This document shows positions 6,309-12,926 of a DNA stretch of 12,945 nt, one piece after another. The position numbers and the translations under genes are program-made. The stretch spans positions 36,039 through 48,983 of the forward strand of contig DHJO01000140.1 in assembly GCA_002404375.1 (NCBI GenBank). The letters are read 5' to 3'. Under the pieces are notes generated by a model. It saw nothing but the letters and a program-made list of their open reading frames with translations, had not been told where the DNA came from and did no database searches. Source of the stretch: Gemmatimonadales bacterium UBA4718. Its GTDB lineage: Bacteria; Gemmatimonadota; Gemmatimonadetes; Gemmatimonadales; Gemmatimonadaceae. Positions within the stretch are counted from its first letter, which is position 1. Each line of letters begins with the position of its first letter.

Positions 6309-7169
6309 TCTACTCGGATCTCACTCACTGCTGGTGTTGTTTCGAGCCTAATGCTGCTCGTCCCAGCGGGGAGCGCGCATCCGCAGGCGGCAGCTCCTCC
6401 GCGGCAGCCTGCCACCAGACGCGTACCGTTTCGAGTCCCTTCTGAGGCGGAGCTCCGCGACAGTGCTTATCGCATATCGGCGCTGCGCGGGCGCGCGATT
6501 CTTCTCGCGACGCGGGACAGCCTGCCGCACAATGTCGGCAATTCCCTCCGATGCGCCAGCTGCCATCTCGACAACGGACTTCGCCCGAATGCCATGCCCT
6601 GGGTCGGCACCTACGCACGATTCCCGCAGTATCGAGCGCGCAGCGGAAAAGTCGATCTCATCGAGGATAGAATAAACGACTGCTTCGAGCGAAGCATGAA
6701 CGGCAAAGCGCTGGCTCCGTCCGGGCGGGACATGAGAGATATCGTCGCGTATCTCGCGTTCTTGTCCAATGGGATTCCGGTCGGCGCGCAAATGGAAGGT
6801 CAGGGCCTAGCCCGCCTCCAACCTCTCAATGGTGATCTCAAACGCGGCATTGGGATATTTGTCTCCACCTGCACGCGATGTCACGGAGCTAACGGCCAGG
6901 GTACCGCGCTCGCACCACCACTCTGGGGAGCGCACTCCTACAACGTCGGCGCCGGTATGGGGAACATCATCACTGCCGCTTCATTCATACACGCACTCAT
7001 GCCCATCGACCGCGCCCAGCGGCTAACAGAGCAGCAAGCGTTCGACGTAGCCACATACATCAACACGCGCCCGCGTCCCGATTTTCCCAGGAAGATCCAC
7101 GATTGGCCCAAGGGCGGGAAACCAGCGGGTGCTGATTACCACGTTTCGAAGGAGGATTTGCACGACTGA
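6306..7169 (+). CDS. Dihaem cytochrome c, TsdA-like thiosulfate dehydrogenase
   Basis: A periplasmic c-type cytochrome, 287 aa if begun at CTG 6306. It carries two haem-binding motifs, CASCH (83-87) and CTRCH (189-193). Between them, RINDCFERSMNGKAL carries a conserved Cys126, which corresponds to the cysteine that ligates the active-site haem in TsdA. Met232 in FIHALMPID is the probable distal ligand of haem 2. His-to-Cys spacing is 39 residues, close to the roughly 43 I recall for Allochromatium TsdA. The reaction would be oxidation of two thiosulfates to tetrathionate, or the reverse. Start choice: the first ATG (6351) gives MLLVPAGSAH, half a signal peptide. The only in-frame start-like codon that completes it is CTG, preceded by GGGAG 5 bases away, giving STRISLTAGVVSSLMLLVPAGSA. 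The preceding gap (6198-6305) shows only a 5-bp hairpin. Confidence 0.85.
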   Translation: MSTRISLTAGVVSSLMLLVPAGSAHPQAAAPPRQPATRRVPFRVPSEAELRDSAYRISALRGRAILLATRDSLPHNVGNSLRCASCHLDNGLRPNAMPWVGTYARFPQYRARSGKVDLIEDRINDCFERSMNGKALAPSGRDMRDIVAYLAFLSNGIPVGAQMEGQGLARLQPLNGDLKRGIGIFVSTCTRCHGANGQGTALAPPLWGAHSYNVGAGMGNIITAASFIHALMPIDRAQRLTEQQAFDVATYINTRPRPDFPRKIHDWPKGGKPAGADYHVSKEDLHD

Positions 7170-7334
7170 ATCATCCTACTTGTGACCTTTCTCAAACCGA
7201 ACGGAAACCGCAGCGCGGTTGTTGGCTCGACTCTCTGTTAACATCGGACCGTATGGCGCGTCTCTCATGCTGAACGGTTGCGCGAATGCGCCCACCCAAA
7301 AAAAACCGAGCCTCGAGAGAGGAAGGAGATACAG
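7170..7334. other. Intergenic region before the heptad-repeat gene
   Basis: A 165-base gap containing a small hairpin, AACCGC-AGC-GCGGTT (7206-7220), about 36 bases after the cytochrome stop and without a T-run. It could act as a weak terminator. The gap is large enough for an independent promoter, but I see no convincing -35/-10 pair. Confidence 0.35.
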
Positions 7335-7703
7335 ATGTCCAAGGCGAAGATCGCGGCGTTCGTTGCCGCACTGGTTCTCGCAGCCAGCAGCACTGCGTCG
7401 GCTCAGGCCGCTAAGAACGTCGCGGCTCACCGTACCAGACCGCAGCTGGTCGCATGGTGCAGGAATCACCCGTCCGCGACTGGGGACTGCAAGGAAGCTC
7501 GCAGCGACACGCGCGGAATCCGCGCTGATAGAAAGGACGTCCGCACCGATCGCAGGGACCTGAAGGCTGATATCAAGGCCGGCGACAAGCAGGAAGCCAA
7601 GGCCGACAAGAAGGAGCTGAAGGCAGATCGGAAGGATATTCGCCAGGATCGGAAGGACAGACGTCAGGACGGTCGCGACGCGCGGAAAGACGCGCACCGA
7701 TAG
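7335..7703 (+). CDS. Secreted highly charged heptad-repeat protein
   Basis: A 122-aa protein with a clean signal peptide (MSKAKIAAFVAALVLAASSTASAQA, cleavage about residue 23-25). A short domain follows with a possible disulfide pair (Cys42, Cys52 in WCRNHPSATGDC). The rest, from residue 62, is built from 7-residue units of the form hydrophobic-[R/K]-x-D-[R/K]-[R/K]-[D/E], starting at 62, 69 and 76, then 88, 95, 102, 109 and 116. GDKQE (83-87) is a single 5-residue interruption. This predicts a long single alpha-helix or coiled coil in the periplasm. An AAGGAG ribosome site lies 7 bases before the ATG. Several bacterial phyla carry similar low-complexity exported proteins of unknown role. A strong terminator follows 25 bases after the stop. 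Confidence 0.82.
   Translation: MSKAKIAAFVAALVLAASSTASAQAAKNVAAHRTRPQLVAWCRNHPSATGDCKEARSDTRGIRADRKDVRTDRRDLKADIKAGDKQEAKADKKELKADRKDIRQDRKDRRQDGRDARKDAHR
7519..7692 (+). repeat. Degenerate 21-base coding repeat (heptad array)
   Basis: About eight degenerate 21-base units encode the heptads of the secreted charged protein, with recurrent AAGGC[TC]GAT and GA[TC][CA]GxAAGGA blocks such as GATCGGAAGGA. One unit is followed by a 15-base insertion that encodes GDKQE. The DNA copies are diverged while the 7-residue spacing is kept, suggesting an old expansion maintained at protein level. Confidence 0.6.
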
Positions 7704-7728
7704 AGGGCTACATTGTTTTAACAAATAG

Positions 7729-7764
7729 AAAACCGGCGCTGGCTATCCAGCGCCGGTTTTTTTT
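7729..7764. terminator. Bidirectional intrinsic terminator
   Basis: An 11-bp perfect stem, ACCGGCGCTGG (7732-7742) and CCAGCGCCGGT (7747-7757), encloses the 4-base loop CTAT. On the plus strand it is followed by a run of eight T (7757-7764). On the minus strand it is followed by TTTTCTATTTGTT. It therefore ends both the plus-strand block, 25 bases after the heptad-protein stop, and the converging minus-strand block, whose last stop is at 7775. Confidence 0.95.
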
Positions 7765-7774
7765 CGCGCGGAGA

Positions 7775-7966
7775 TCAGGCGCTTCGCTGTACCAGAGGAT
7801 CGATGCTTTCTTCCTGGCACTTCCGGCAGGCGACAACGCCGCGAAACGTGCAGATGATGCAGATGAATGTTCCGCAATTTGTGCACGGGTAGCCTTCGGA
7901 GGCACGCTCCTCGTTCTGGCATGATCTGCAAATCATTGCGTCTCGTTCGCGTAGCGTCTGTGGCAT
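7775..7966 (-). CDS. Eight-cysteine zinc-binding mini-protein
   Basis: A 63-aa protein with four regularly spaced CxxC knuckles: CRSC (13-16), CTNC (28-31), CIIC (36-39) and CRKC (47-50). This is enough for two zinc sites, in a B-box/treble-clef-like cross-brace arrangement. It has no signal peptide or membrane helix. The start may be the ATG at 7964-7966 or an in-frame ATG ten codons later (MICRSCQNEE), which begins nearer the first knuckle; neither has a strong ribosome site. The regular cysteine pattern singles out this frame over the other open minus-strand frames here. It is the last gene of the minus-strand block, 65 bases after the 114-aa gene, and is terminated at 7729-7764. Specific role unknown; protein-protein or nucleic-acid contact is possible. 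Confidence 0.78.
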   Translation of the reverse strand: MPQTLRERDAMICRSCQNEERASEGYPCTNCGTFICIICTFRGVVACRKCQEESIDPLVQRSA

Positions 7967-8030
7967 GTCTCGATTTCTTTCGGGATCCTGGACAAGGACG
8001 GTCAGGAACGGCAGGAGTCCTGAATGTACA

Positions 8031-8375
8031 TCAGGGGGCGCATTTCACAACGCGCTTCGCCGCCTGCAGCCACGTCGCCAATCGGTCCGGCCCGGCTTCG
8101 GCCCATCCAGGTGGAACCGGTGCGAGTCGTCTCTTCTCCCCTTCACCTTCGAAGCAGAGCCATCCGTTGCTGTATTCGCTGGCGACCGAGACCGAGTGCC
8201 GGAATGGACTTCTGCGGCGGTCCGGGGTCCGGCGGCGATCCGCCTCTCCCTCAAAGCCGCCGGTGGCGCCGTAAGATGCCCGCCGGTCGATCTTCCGTCT
8301 CTCAGCCGCTGCGGGGGTAACCAGCCACACCTCCCACCGCTTGCCAGTCGTATCGAGAAACGTCCGATAACTCAT
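8031..8375 (-). CDS. Hypothetical protein with ERR/DRR-rich linker (114 aa)
   Basis: A 114-aa predicted cytoplasmic protein in three parts. The N-terminal motif MSYRTFLDTTGKRWEVWLVTP is followed by an Arg/Asp/Glu-rich linker (AAERRKIDRR and EADRRRTPDRRRSP). The C-terminal motif is GWLCFEGEGEKRRLAPVPPGW, followed by a helix. I have an impression of homologous proteins in Gemmatimonadota-like genomes with the same three parts (YRTF..W.VW, ERR repeats, GWL.FE...RRL.P.P.GW), but no function is known to me. The ATG has an excellent GGAGG 8-9 bases upstream. It lies 125 bases downstream of the M14 peptidase gene on the same strand, and that gap shows no terminator. Confidence 0.78.
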   Translation of the reverse strand: MSYRTFLDTTGKRWEVWLVTPAAAERRKIDRRASYGATGGFEGEADRRRTPDRRRSPFRHSVSVASEYSNGWLCFEGEGEKRRLAPVPPGWAEAGPDRLATWLQAAKRVVKCAP

Positions 8376-8500
8376 CGCCAGGTCCTCCGTCGCGGACTAT
8401 GCGCCAAGGTCTGTGCTCACAACCTCTGCTTTGCAGGGCGGGTGCCAGAAATCCCCTTTTCGCGGCGGTTCTGTCGGTTATTCTCTGGCAAACGTACGTA

Positions 8501-11500
8501 TCAGCGTGTATCCAGCTTCCTCCCCGCGTCGAGGTGGTCGAAGTTGAGCAGGGTGTTGAACACAAGGAAATAGCTGCCGATCGTTTCGCCGCGGTACATG
8601 GGGTTGTTGGCGAACAAAACCACGTGCCCCTTGCCCAGTGGCGCGTCGACCACCACCGGCCGCTGCGTGACATCGCTGCCATCGAGCAGGCCGGACGCGA
8701 GCAGATCTCGTTGATCGCTGAACCGGAGCACCACCCGTGGCCGCAGCGCCGGGGGAATGATGTTCAGCGGGTTTCGGAGCTGTTCGTCGGTGACCGGCGC
8801 TGCCTGCCACGGCTGCACCGGCTTCCGCTGCGGCACATCGTTGCGCGGGTCGAGGGCAAGTCTACCCTGAGGGACGTCGACATCTTCTGTCGTCCCGCGG
8901 CCCGTTGGTCGGGCGGTGGCGGAATCCGCGAAGCGCCCACCGCGCGTGCCCAGGACGTTGGTAACGCTGAAGCTCGAGCCATCGTCGCTGTACACGGCGA
9001 GGCTGTCGCGAAGCCCGTAGGCGATCGGACTCGCGTCGTCCACTAGTTTCGTGCGCAACAGGCTTCCCACTACGTGAAGCCGCGGTGGCTGATTTGTCGA
9101 TACGCCGCTCGTCAACCCGAAGACCACCGCGAGATTGGCCGTGTTTTCGACTGTCACCAGCACACCGCCGCTCTTTACGAACGCAGCGAGGTTGTCGACT
9201 CCTTTCATACCGAGACCCGGACGTATGTCATCCGTCTCATCGATCCCGAGATTGGGTGTTAAGTCGGTTTTCTTCCACGGCATTGGATTCCGCCACATCG
9301 GCATTCCCGCGACGATCGACTGAGGACTACCGCCTCCCGGAGGAAAAAGAATCACATCGTACTTCGCATTCAGGTTCTGATCCCGGGCCACATCCTGAAC
9401 GCTGATGTAGTTGTATGGGATGTGAAGGAAATCAAACGCCTGCCTCCACCAGCCTTCCGTCTGAGTGTTCAGCCAGGTGTGCATGATTGCCACGCGCGCA
9501 GCGCGCGCTGGATGCGCCGCCACGACCGGCGCTACTCCCAGGGCGTAGACTTTGAGGCCCAGCTCCGCCGACGCCTTGTCGAGATCTCCCGCCGCAACTC
9601 GGCGCACGATGAACGAGCCCCGCGCGAACTTGTGTCCCGCCGCCTCGAACGGCTGCTCGGCGATCTGAAAGTCGGCATCCTTGAGGCGATATCGCAGCGT
9701 TGCCAGAGCGTTATCCGCATTGTGGTCGATCGCGAAGATGGTCCCGCTGCCGACTACGCCGCCCGGAGCCTTGATCTCTCCGCTGACCGTTTCCATCGGA
9801 ACAGCGAGAACCTTCGCATCCGTGATACGATATGATCGGACGGCGAAATTCTCCGGAAACGTCCAGCCGGTGTCGTCGTACGGAGTTCGCTGCGGGTCGC
9901 TTGGGCTCCAGTACTGATAATCGAGCAGCGCGTCGGCTATCCGCGAATACGGTTGGTCCATGCGGATGATGTAGCTGCCGGCTGGAAACTGCCGCGGCTC
10001 CATTCGGAGTACCGACAGCGGGAGAGTGTCGTACGGATTTATCGGCGGCGGAGCGTTGGCCGCTCTCAACATCTCGCTCGGCCGTGTGCTGTCAGCGGCT
10101 CGGGTCAGCTCTCGCGGACGCGTGCTGTCGGGAGCCCGTACAACGTCCCCTCGACGTGCGCTATCCGCCCGACGCGCGCTGTCGGGCAACGTGGGACGCG
10201 AGCGTGGAACAGGTGCCATAACGGTGAATGGAGCTGTCGCGCGCGATATCTCGACGTGCTGCTTCTGGAGAATCCGCAGCAGCTCCGCCTGCGCGCCGGG
10301 ACGTCTCTCGTCGCCGGGCAGCACGTACGCAGCGGGACCTTCTGACCGGGCCTTCAGAATCGAGCGCTTGCTCTTTTGCCAGAAATTCTCGAGGAACTGC
10401 GCGCGGTTGTTGGCAAAGTAGCTGAGCGAGACGAGGAGGCCGGTCTGTTCGTAATTGTTGTTGTTGCGCAGCGACCACTTTACGCGCGGCAGCGGTGGGT
10501 CCTGCCTGTACCATGTACGCGCGGTTTCTGTGGGTAAGAGCGTGCGCTCGACCGTCTCGGCGGTTCCGCCATTTCCGAACGTCTCATAGAGGCGGCTGAT
10601 TCCATTGTGCGTGGCCGCCATGAACATCAAATAGCCGGGGGACCACGTGTCGAAGTCGCCGTGGGTGAAGACACCCGGCATGCCGAGGCGCGTCATCTCC
10701 TGCACGTTGTTCCAGCCGAGCATCTGCCACTCGTTCGTGAGCAGCGGATCGAGCCACGCGTTGTACGGGCCGTCGCCAACGGTGTTGTCGTAGAGGTATG
10801 GAACCGATTCGTGCAGGTCGTGCAGCACCTGCGCTTTCCAGTCGAGATAAGTGTCGAGGACATTCTGCGACAACTTGAGCGTGAGCGCCATCGCATCGCG
10901 GTTGTTGTCGTGACCGACGTAGTGTCCCCAGTAGAGAAGCGGAGGGTAGGTGTCTCCCGGATGCGCCATGTGCCAGCGAAACACGTCGACTTCGCGATCA
11001 CGTCCGTCCACTTCCACGATGGGAGTGATGAGCGTGATCAGATGGTCGCGGATGTTTCTGATGTACGGGCTCTCGTCAACGGCGAGGCGATACGCCAGCT
11101 CCATCAGGGCGGTCGGCGCCCCTGATTCCGGGGAGTGAATCGTGCCCGTGATGTAGTAGACTGGCGTCGCCTGGCTGGCGAGCCGCGCCGCTTCCGCATC
11201 GTCCATATTGATGCTGCGCGGATCAGCGAGCTTCGCCAGGTTTGCCCTGTTCTGCTCGAGATTCGCGAACAGTGACTCGGAGGCAACCGCGACGGCAATC
11301 ATCTCTCTTCCTTCTTCGGTCCTGCCGATCGAATAGACCCGCACCCTCGGGCTCGCCTTGGCGAGCATCCGCATGTAGGTGTAGACCTCTTTCGAGTACG
11401 GCAGATTGTTGCGTGCGCCCGCTATGTCTCCGAGCACCGCTTTGGGAGTGGGCACCGTGGACGAAGCGGGCAGGTAGTCCACGAGCGGCGACAGGAAGAA

Positions 11501-11704
11501 TGGCTCCGTCGTGTACTCCCGGATTTTACGCGTGTACTCTTCGTCGATTGGCTGATTCGGATCGCGCCCAGCGCGGGTGGCAGAGGGCGGGAGACCAACA
11601 GAGCTGATCGAGTGTGGGTCCGCTGCCTGCGCACGCAGCTGCGTGCACCAAGCGGTGATCAGGAACGAAAAGAAAAACGCGCGCGGGAGTGCTGACAATC
11701 TCAT
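8501..11704 (-). CDS. Secreted M14 zinc carboxypeptidase-like protein with C-terminal amidotransferase-like domain
   Basis: A 1067-aa exported metallopeptidase. A Sec signal (MRLSALPRAFFFSFLITAWCTQLRAQA) leads into an M14 catalytic domain (about 90-400). Zinc ligands are His190 and Glu193 in TIHSPESG, and His298 (or His295) in LHDLHES. GHDNNRDA (264-271) corresponds to the Asn-Arg substrate-binding pair, and Glu374 in RLYETFGNGG is the probable catalytic glutamate. A low-complexity Asp-Ser/Arg insert occupies about 504-548. A Rossmann-like class I glutamine-amidotransferase-like domain follows (about 737-1053: RVAIMHTWL, YDVILFPPGGGSP, LAAFVKSGGVLVT, GKGHVVLFANNPMYRG), with no obvious nucleophile Cys. 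I chose the second ATG (11702-11704), with GAGG 7 bases upstream, over the first (11708-11710), whose GAGG would be only 1-2 bases away. It lies 42 bases after the Vgb-like gene, so an operon is likely. It probably degrades peptides outside the cytoplasm. Confidence 0.92.
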   Translation of the reverse strand: MRLSALPRAFFFSFLITAWCTQLRAQAADPHSISSVGLPPSATRAGRDPNQPIDEEYTRKIREYTTEPFFLSPLVDYLPASSTVPTPKAVLGDIAGARNNLPYSKEVYTYMRMLAKASPRVRVYSIGRTEEGREMIAVAVASESLFANLEQNRANLAKLADPRSINMDDAEAARLASQATPVYYITGTIHSPESGAPTALMELAYRLAVDESPYIRNIRDHLITLITPIVEVDGRDREVDVFRWHMAHPGDTYPPLLYWGHYVGHDNNRDAMALTLKLSQNVLDTYLDWKAQVLHDLHESVPYLYDNTVGDGPYNAWLDPLLTNEWQMLGWNNVQEMTRLGMPGVFTHGDFDTWSPGYLMFMAATHNGISRLYETFGNGGTAETVERTLLPTETARTWYRQDPPLPRVKWSLRNNNNYEQTGLLVSLSYFANNRAQFLENFWQKSKRSILKARSEGPAAYVLPGDERRPGAQAELLRILQKQHVEISRATAPFTVMAPVPRSRPTLPDSARRADSARRGDVVRAPDSTRPRELTRAADSTRPSEMLRAANAPPPINPYDTLPLSVLRMEPRQFPAGSYIIRMDQPYSRIADALLDYQYWSPSDPQRTPYDDTGWTFPENFAVRSYRITDAKVLAVPMETVSGEIKAPGGVVGSGTIFAIDHNADNALATLRYRLKDADFQIAEQPFEAAGHKFARGSFIVRRVAAGDLDKASAELGLKVYALGVAPVVAAHPARAARVAIMHTWLNTQTEGWWRQAFDFLHIPYNYISVQDVARDQNLNAKYDVILFPPGGGSPQSIVAGMPMWRNPMPWKKTDLTPNLGIDETDDIRPGLGMKGVDNLAAFVKSGGVLVTVENTANLAVVFGLTSGVSTNQPPRLHVVGSLLRTKLVDDASPIAYGLRDSLAVYSDDGSSFSVTNVLGTRGGRFADSATARPTGRGTTEDVDVPQGRLALDPRNDVPQRKPVQPWQAAPVTDEQLRNPLNIIPPALRPRVVLRFSDQRDLLASGLLDGSDVTQRPVVVDAPLGKGHVVLFANNPMYRGETIGSYFLVFNTLLNFDHLDAGRKLDTR
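10061..10195 (-). repeat. Imperfect repeat encoding a DS(A/T)RR/P-rich insert
   Basis: Within the M14 gene, the protein reads PDSARRADSARRGD, then PDSTRPRELTRAADSTRPSE. It is a run of Asp-Ser-[Ala/Thr]-Arg units separated by Arg/Ala. On the plus strand this appears as recurring (C/T)GTGCTGTC and CGCGCTGTCGGG-like blocks. It forms a hydrophilic linker between the M14 domain and the downstream region, and is probably generated by slippage or unequal recombination. Confidence 0.6.
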
Positions 11705-11746
11705 TTCCATACCTCAGTGGCCACCGTTAGGTTGCTCATGACGCCA

Positions 11747-12727
11747 TCACTTGAGTTCGATCTTTCCGATCCGACTCGTGCCGCTCAAGGCTAGCCAGAT
11801 GCGGCTTCGTGCGCTGTCGACTGACATGTTTCGAACGATGGAGCCCGGCGTGGGAATCTTGATCGTCTCCATTTGCCCCGACTTTCGATCGAACGCCACG
11901 ATCGTTCCGGAGCGTGCTTCATCGTAGAAGATGCGTCCGTCAGGAGCGATCGCGATGCCATAAGGAGCCGAGCTGGCGCCTCCCGGCGATAGCCATTCCT
12001 TGAATGAGCCGGTCCTCGGGTTGTAGGAGCCGAGATAGCCCCGCGCGAAATCGCTGTACCACACCATCCCAGATTCGTCGACGGCGAGTCGCCTGGGGCG
12101 CGCTCCACTTTGGGGAAGAGTGATTTCCCGAAGCGCCCCGGTCTCCGCGTCGATCCGTCCCAGTTTGTTGGTTCCAAACAATGCGACCCATATCGACCCA
12201 TCGGGTGCGTTGACCATACCGTACGGAAGCGCACCCCTAGTTGGCACGGTCCACACTTTCGCGACATGCGTCTTCGGGTCGAACCTGCCGTAGGTGTTGC
12301 CCTGTTGCACTGTGAACCAGACCATTCCTTTGCGGATCAGCGGCGTGTGCGGGTCGCGCGCCCCCGCGGGCAGCGCAAACTCTTCGATGCGTCCGGTCCG
12401 GGGATCGAGGCGTCCAAGCTTGCTGATCCGCTGTGCCGTGTACCACACGCCGCCGTCCGGAGCGACGACGATTCCGTGCGGTGCTGACGCGGGCGTTGGC
12501 GTCGGGTAATCGGTGATCTTTCCGGTATTCGGATCCAGCCGCCCGATGAAGCTATTCGACTGATCCGTGTACCAGACGATTCCGTCAGCGCCGACCGCCG
12601 GGTCGTGCGGGAAGGCCTGGCCACGCGGGATCTGATACTCAACGACTGCGAGCGGAGACGCGACGGCGGCGATTAAGCCGAGCGCGGGAAGCAGCTTAGT
12701 GAGGCCGCGAGTGTTCCGGAAAATCAT
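11747..12727 (-). CDS. Virginiamycin B lyase-like seven-bladed beta-propeller protein
   Basis: A 326-aa exported protein resembling Vgb/streptogramin lyase (NHL-like propeller). The signal peptide is at about 1-28. Seven repeats follow with a 42-44-residue period, each with a [PH/PY]G..V.PDG.VW[YF]T core and a GRLDP.TG.I.E[YF] strand. The repeat anchor residues are His41, His84, His127, Tyr169, Arg212, Tyr256 and Arg299. Staphylococcal Vgb uses a late-blade His (His270) with Glu284 for lyase chemistry. Here the last four anchors are not His, so antibiotic lyase activity is doubtful and a binding or periplasmic role is more likely. The start ATG 12725-12727 has GGAGGG 6 bases upstream; the frame runs further upstream, but into the tRNA-Ser region, so the longer form is rejected. 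The M14 gene follows after 42 bases. Confidence 0.9.
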   Translation of the reverse strand: MIFRNTRGLTKLLPALGLIAAVASPLAVVEYQIPRGQAFPHDPAVGADGIVWYTDQSNSFIGRLDPNTGKITDYPTPTPASAPHGIVVAPDGGVWYTAQRISKLGRLDPRTGRIEEFALPAGARDPHTPLIRKGMVWFTVQQGNTYGRFDPKTHVAKVWTVPTRGALPYGMVNAPDGSIWVALFGTNKLGRIDAETGALREITLPQSGARPRRLAVDESGMVWYSDFARGYLGSYNPRTGSFKEWLSPGGASSAPYGIAIAPDGRIFYDEARSGTIVAFDRKSGQMETIKIPTPGSIVRNMSVDSARSRIWLALSGTSRIGKIELK

Positions 12728-12795
12728 TTCACCCTCCAGCAATGCGTTCTCCAAATTGATGCACGCGCGCAAAGGATTCCGCCAGCATCGGAGGG

Positions 12796-12824
12796 TTGTA
12801 GAAGTCTCTCGGCGCCAATAACTT
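12796..12824 (+). promoter_or_regulatory. Candidate promoter of tRNA-Ser(GCT)
   Basis: TTGTAG (12796-12801) and TAACTT (12819-12824) are separated by 17 bases and would start transcription about 7 bases before the tRNA. Each box matches the sigma-70 consensus at only three of six positions, so position is the main support. The same gap should hold the divergent promoter of the Vgb-like gene, which I could not identify. Confidence 0.25.
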
Positions 12825-12837
12825 CCGAAACTCTCCC

Positions 12838-12926
12838 GGAGAGATGGCCGAGAGGCTGAAGGCACCGGTTTGCTAAACCGGCATACGTGGAAACGCGTAT
12901 CGAGGGTTCGAATCCCTCTCTCTCCG
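12838..12926 (+). tRNA. tRNA-Ser (anticodon GCT)
   Basis: A class II tRNA. The acceptor stem pairs GGAGAGA (12838-12844) with TCTCTCC (12919-12925), and G12926 is the discriminator base. The anticodon stem CCGGT/ACCGG encloses TTGCTAA, so the anticodon is GCT, reading AGC/AGU serine codons. A long variable arm (CATACGTGGAAACGCGTATC) with a 6-7-bp stem and a T-arm GAGGG-TTCGAAT-CCCTC complete it. CCA is not encoded (CTC follows). Confidence 0.97.

Noticed and set aside
8399..9046. 215-codon plus-strand open frame opposite the M14 gene
   Set aside because: It is a shadow of a high-GC coding strand. The minus-strand protein has a recognisable domain throughout, while this frame has none.
12728..12865. 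46-residue upstream extension of the Vgb-like frame
   Set aside because: It would run antisense into tRNA-Ser(GCT) and bury the signal peptide. GGAGGG precedes the ATG at 12727.
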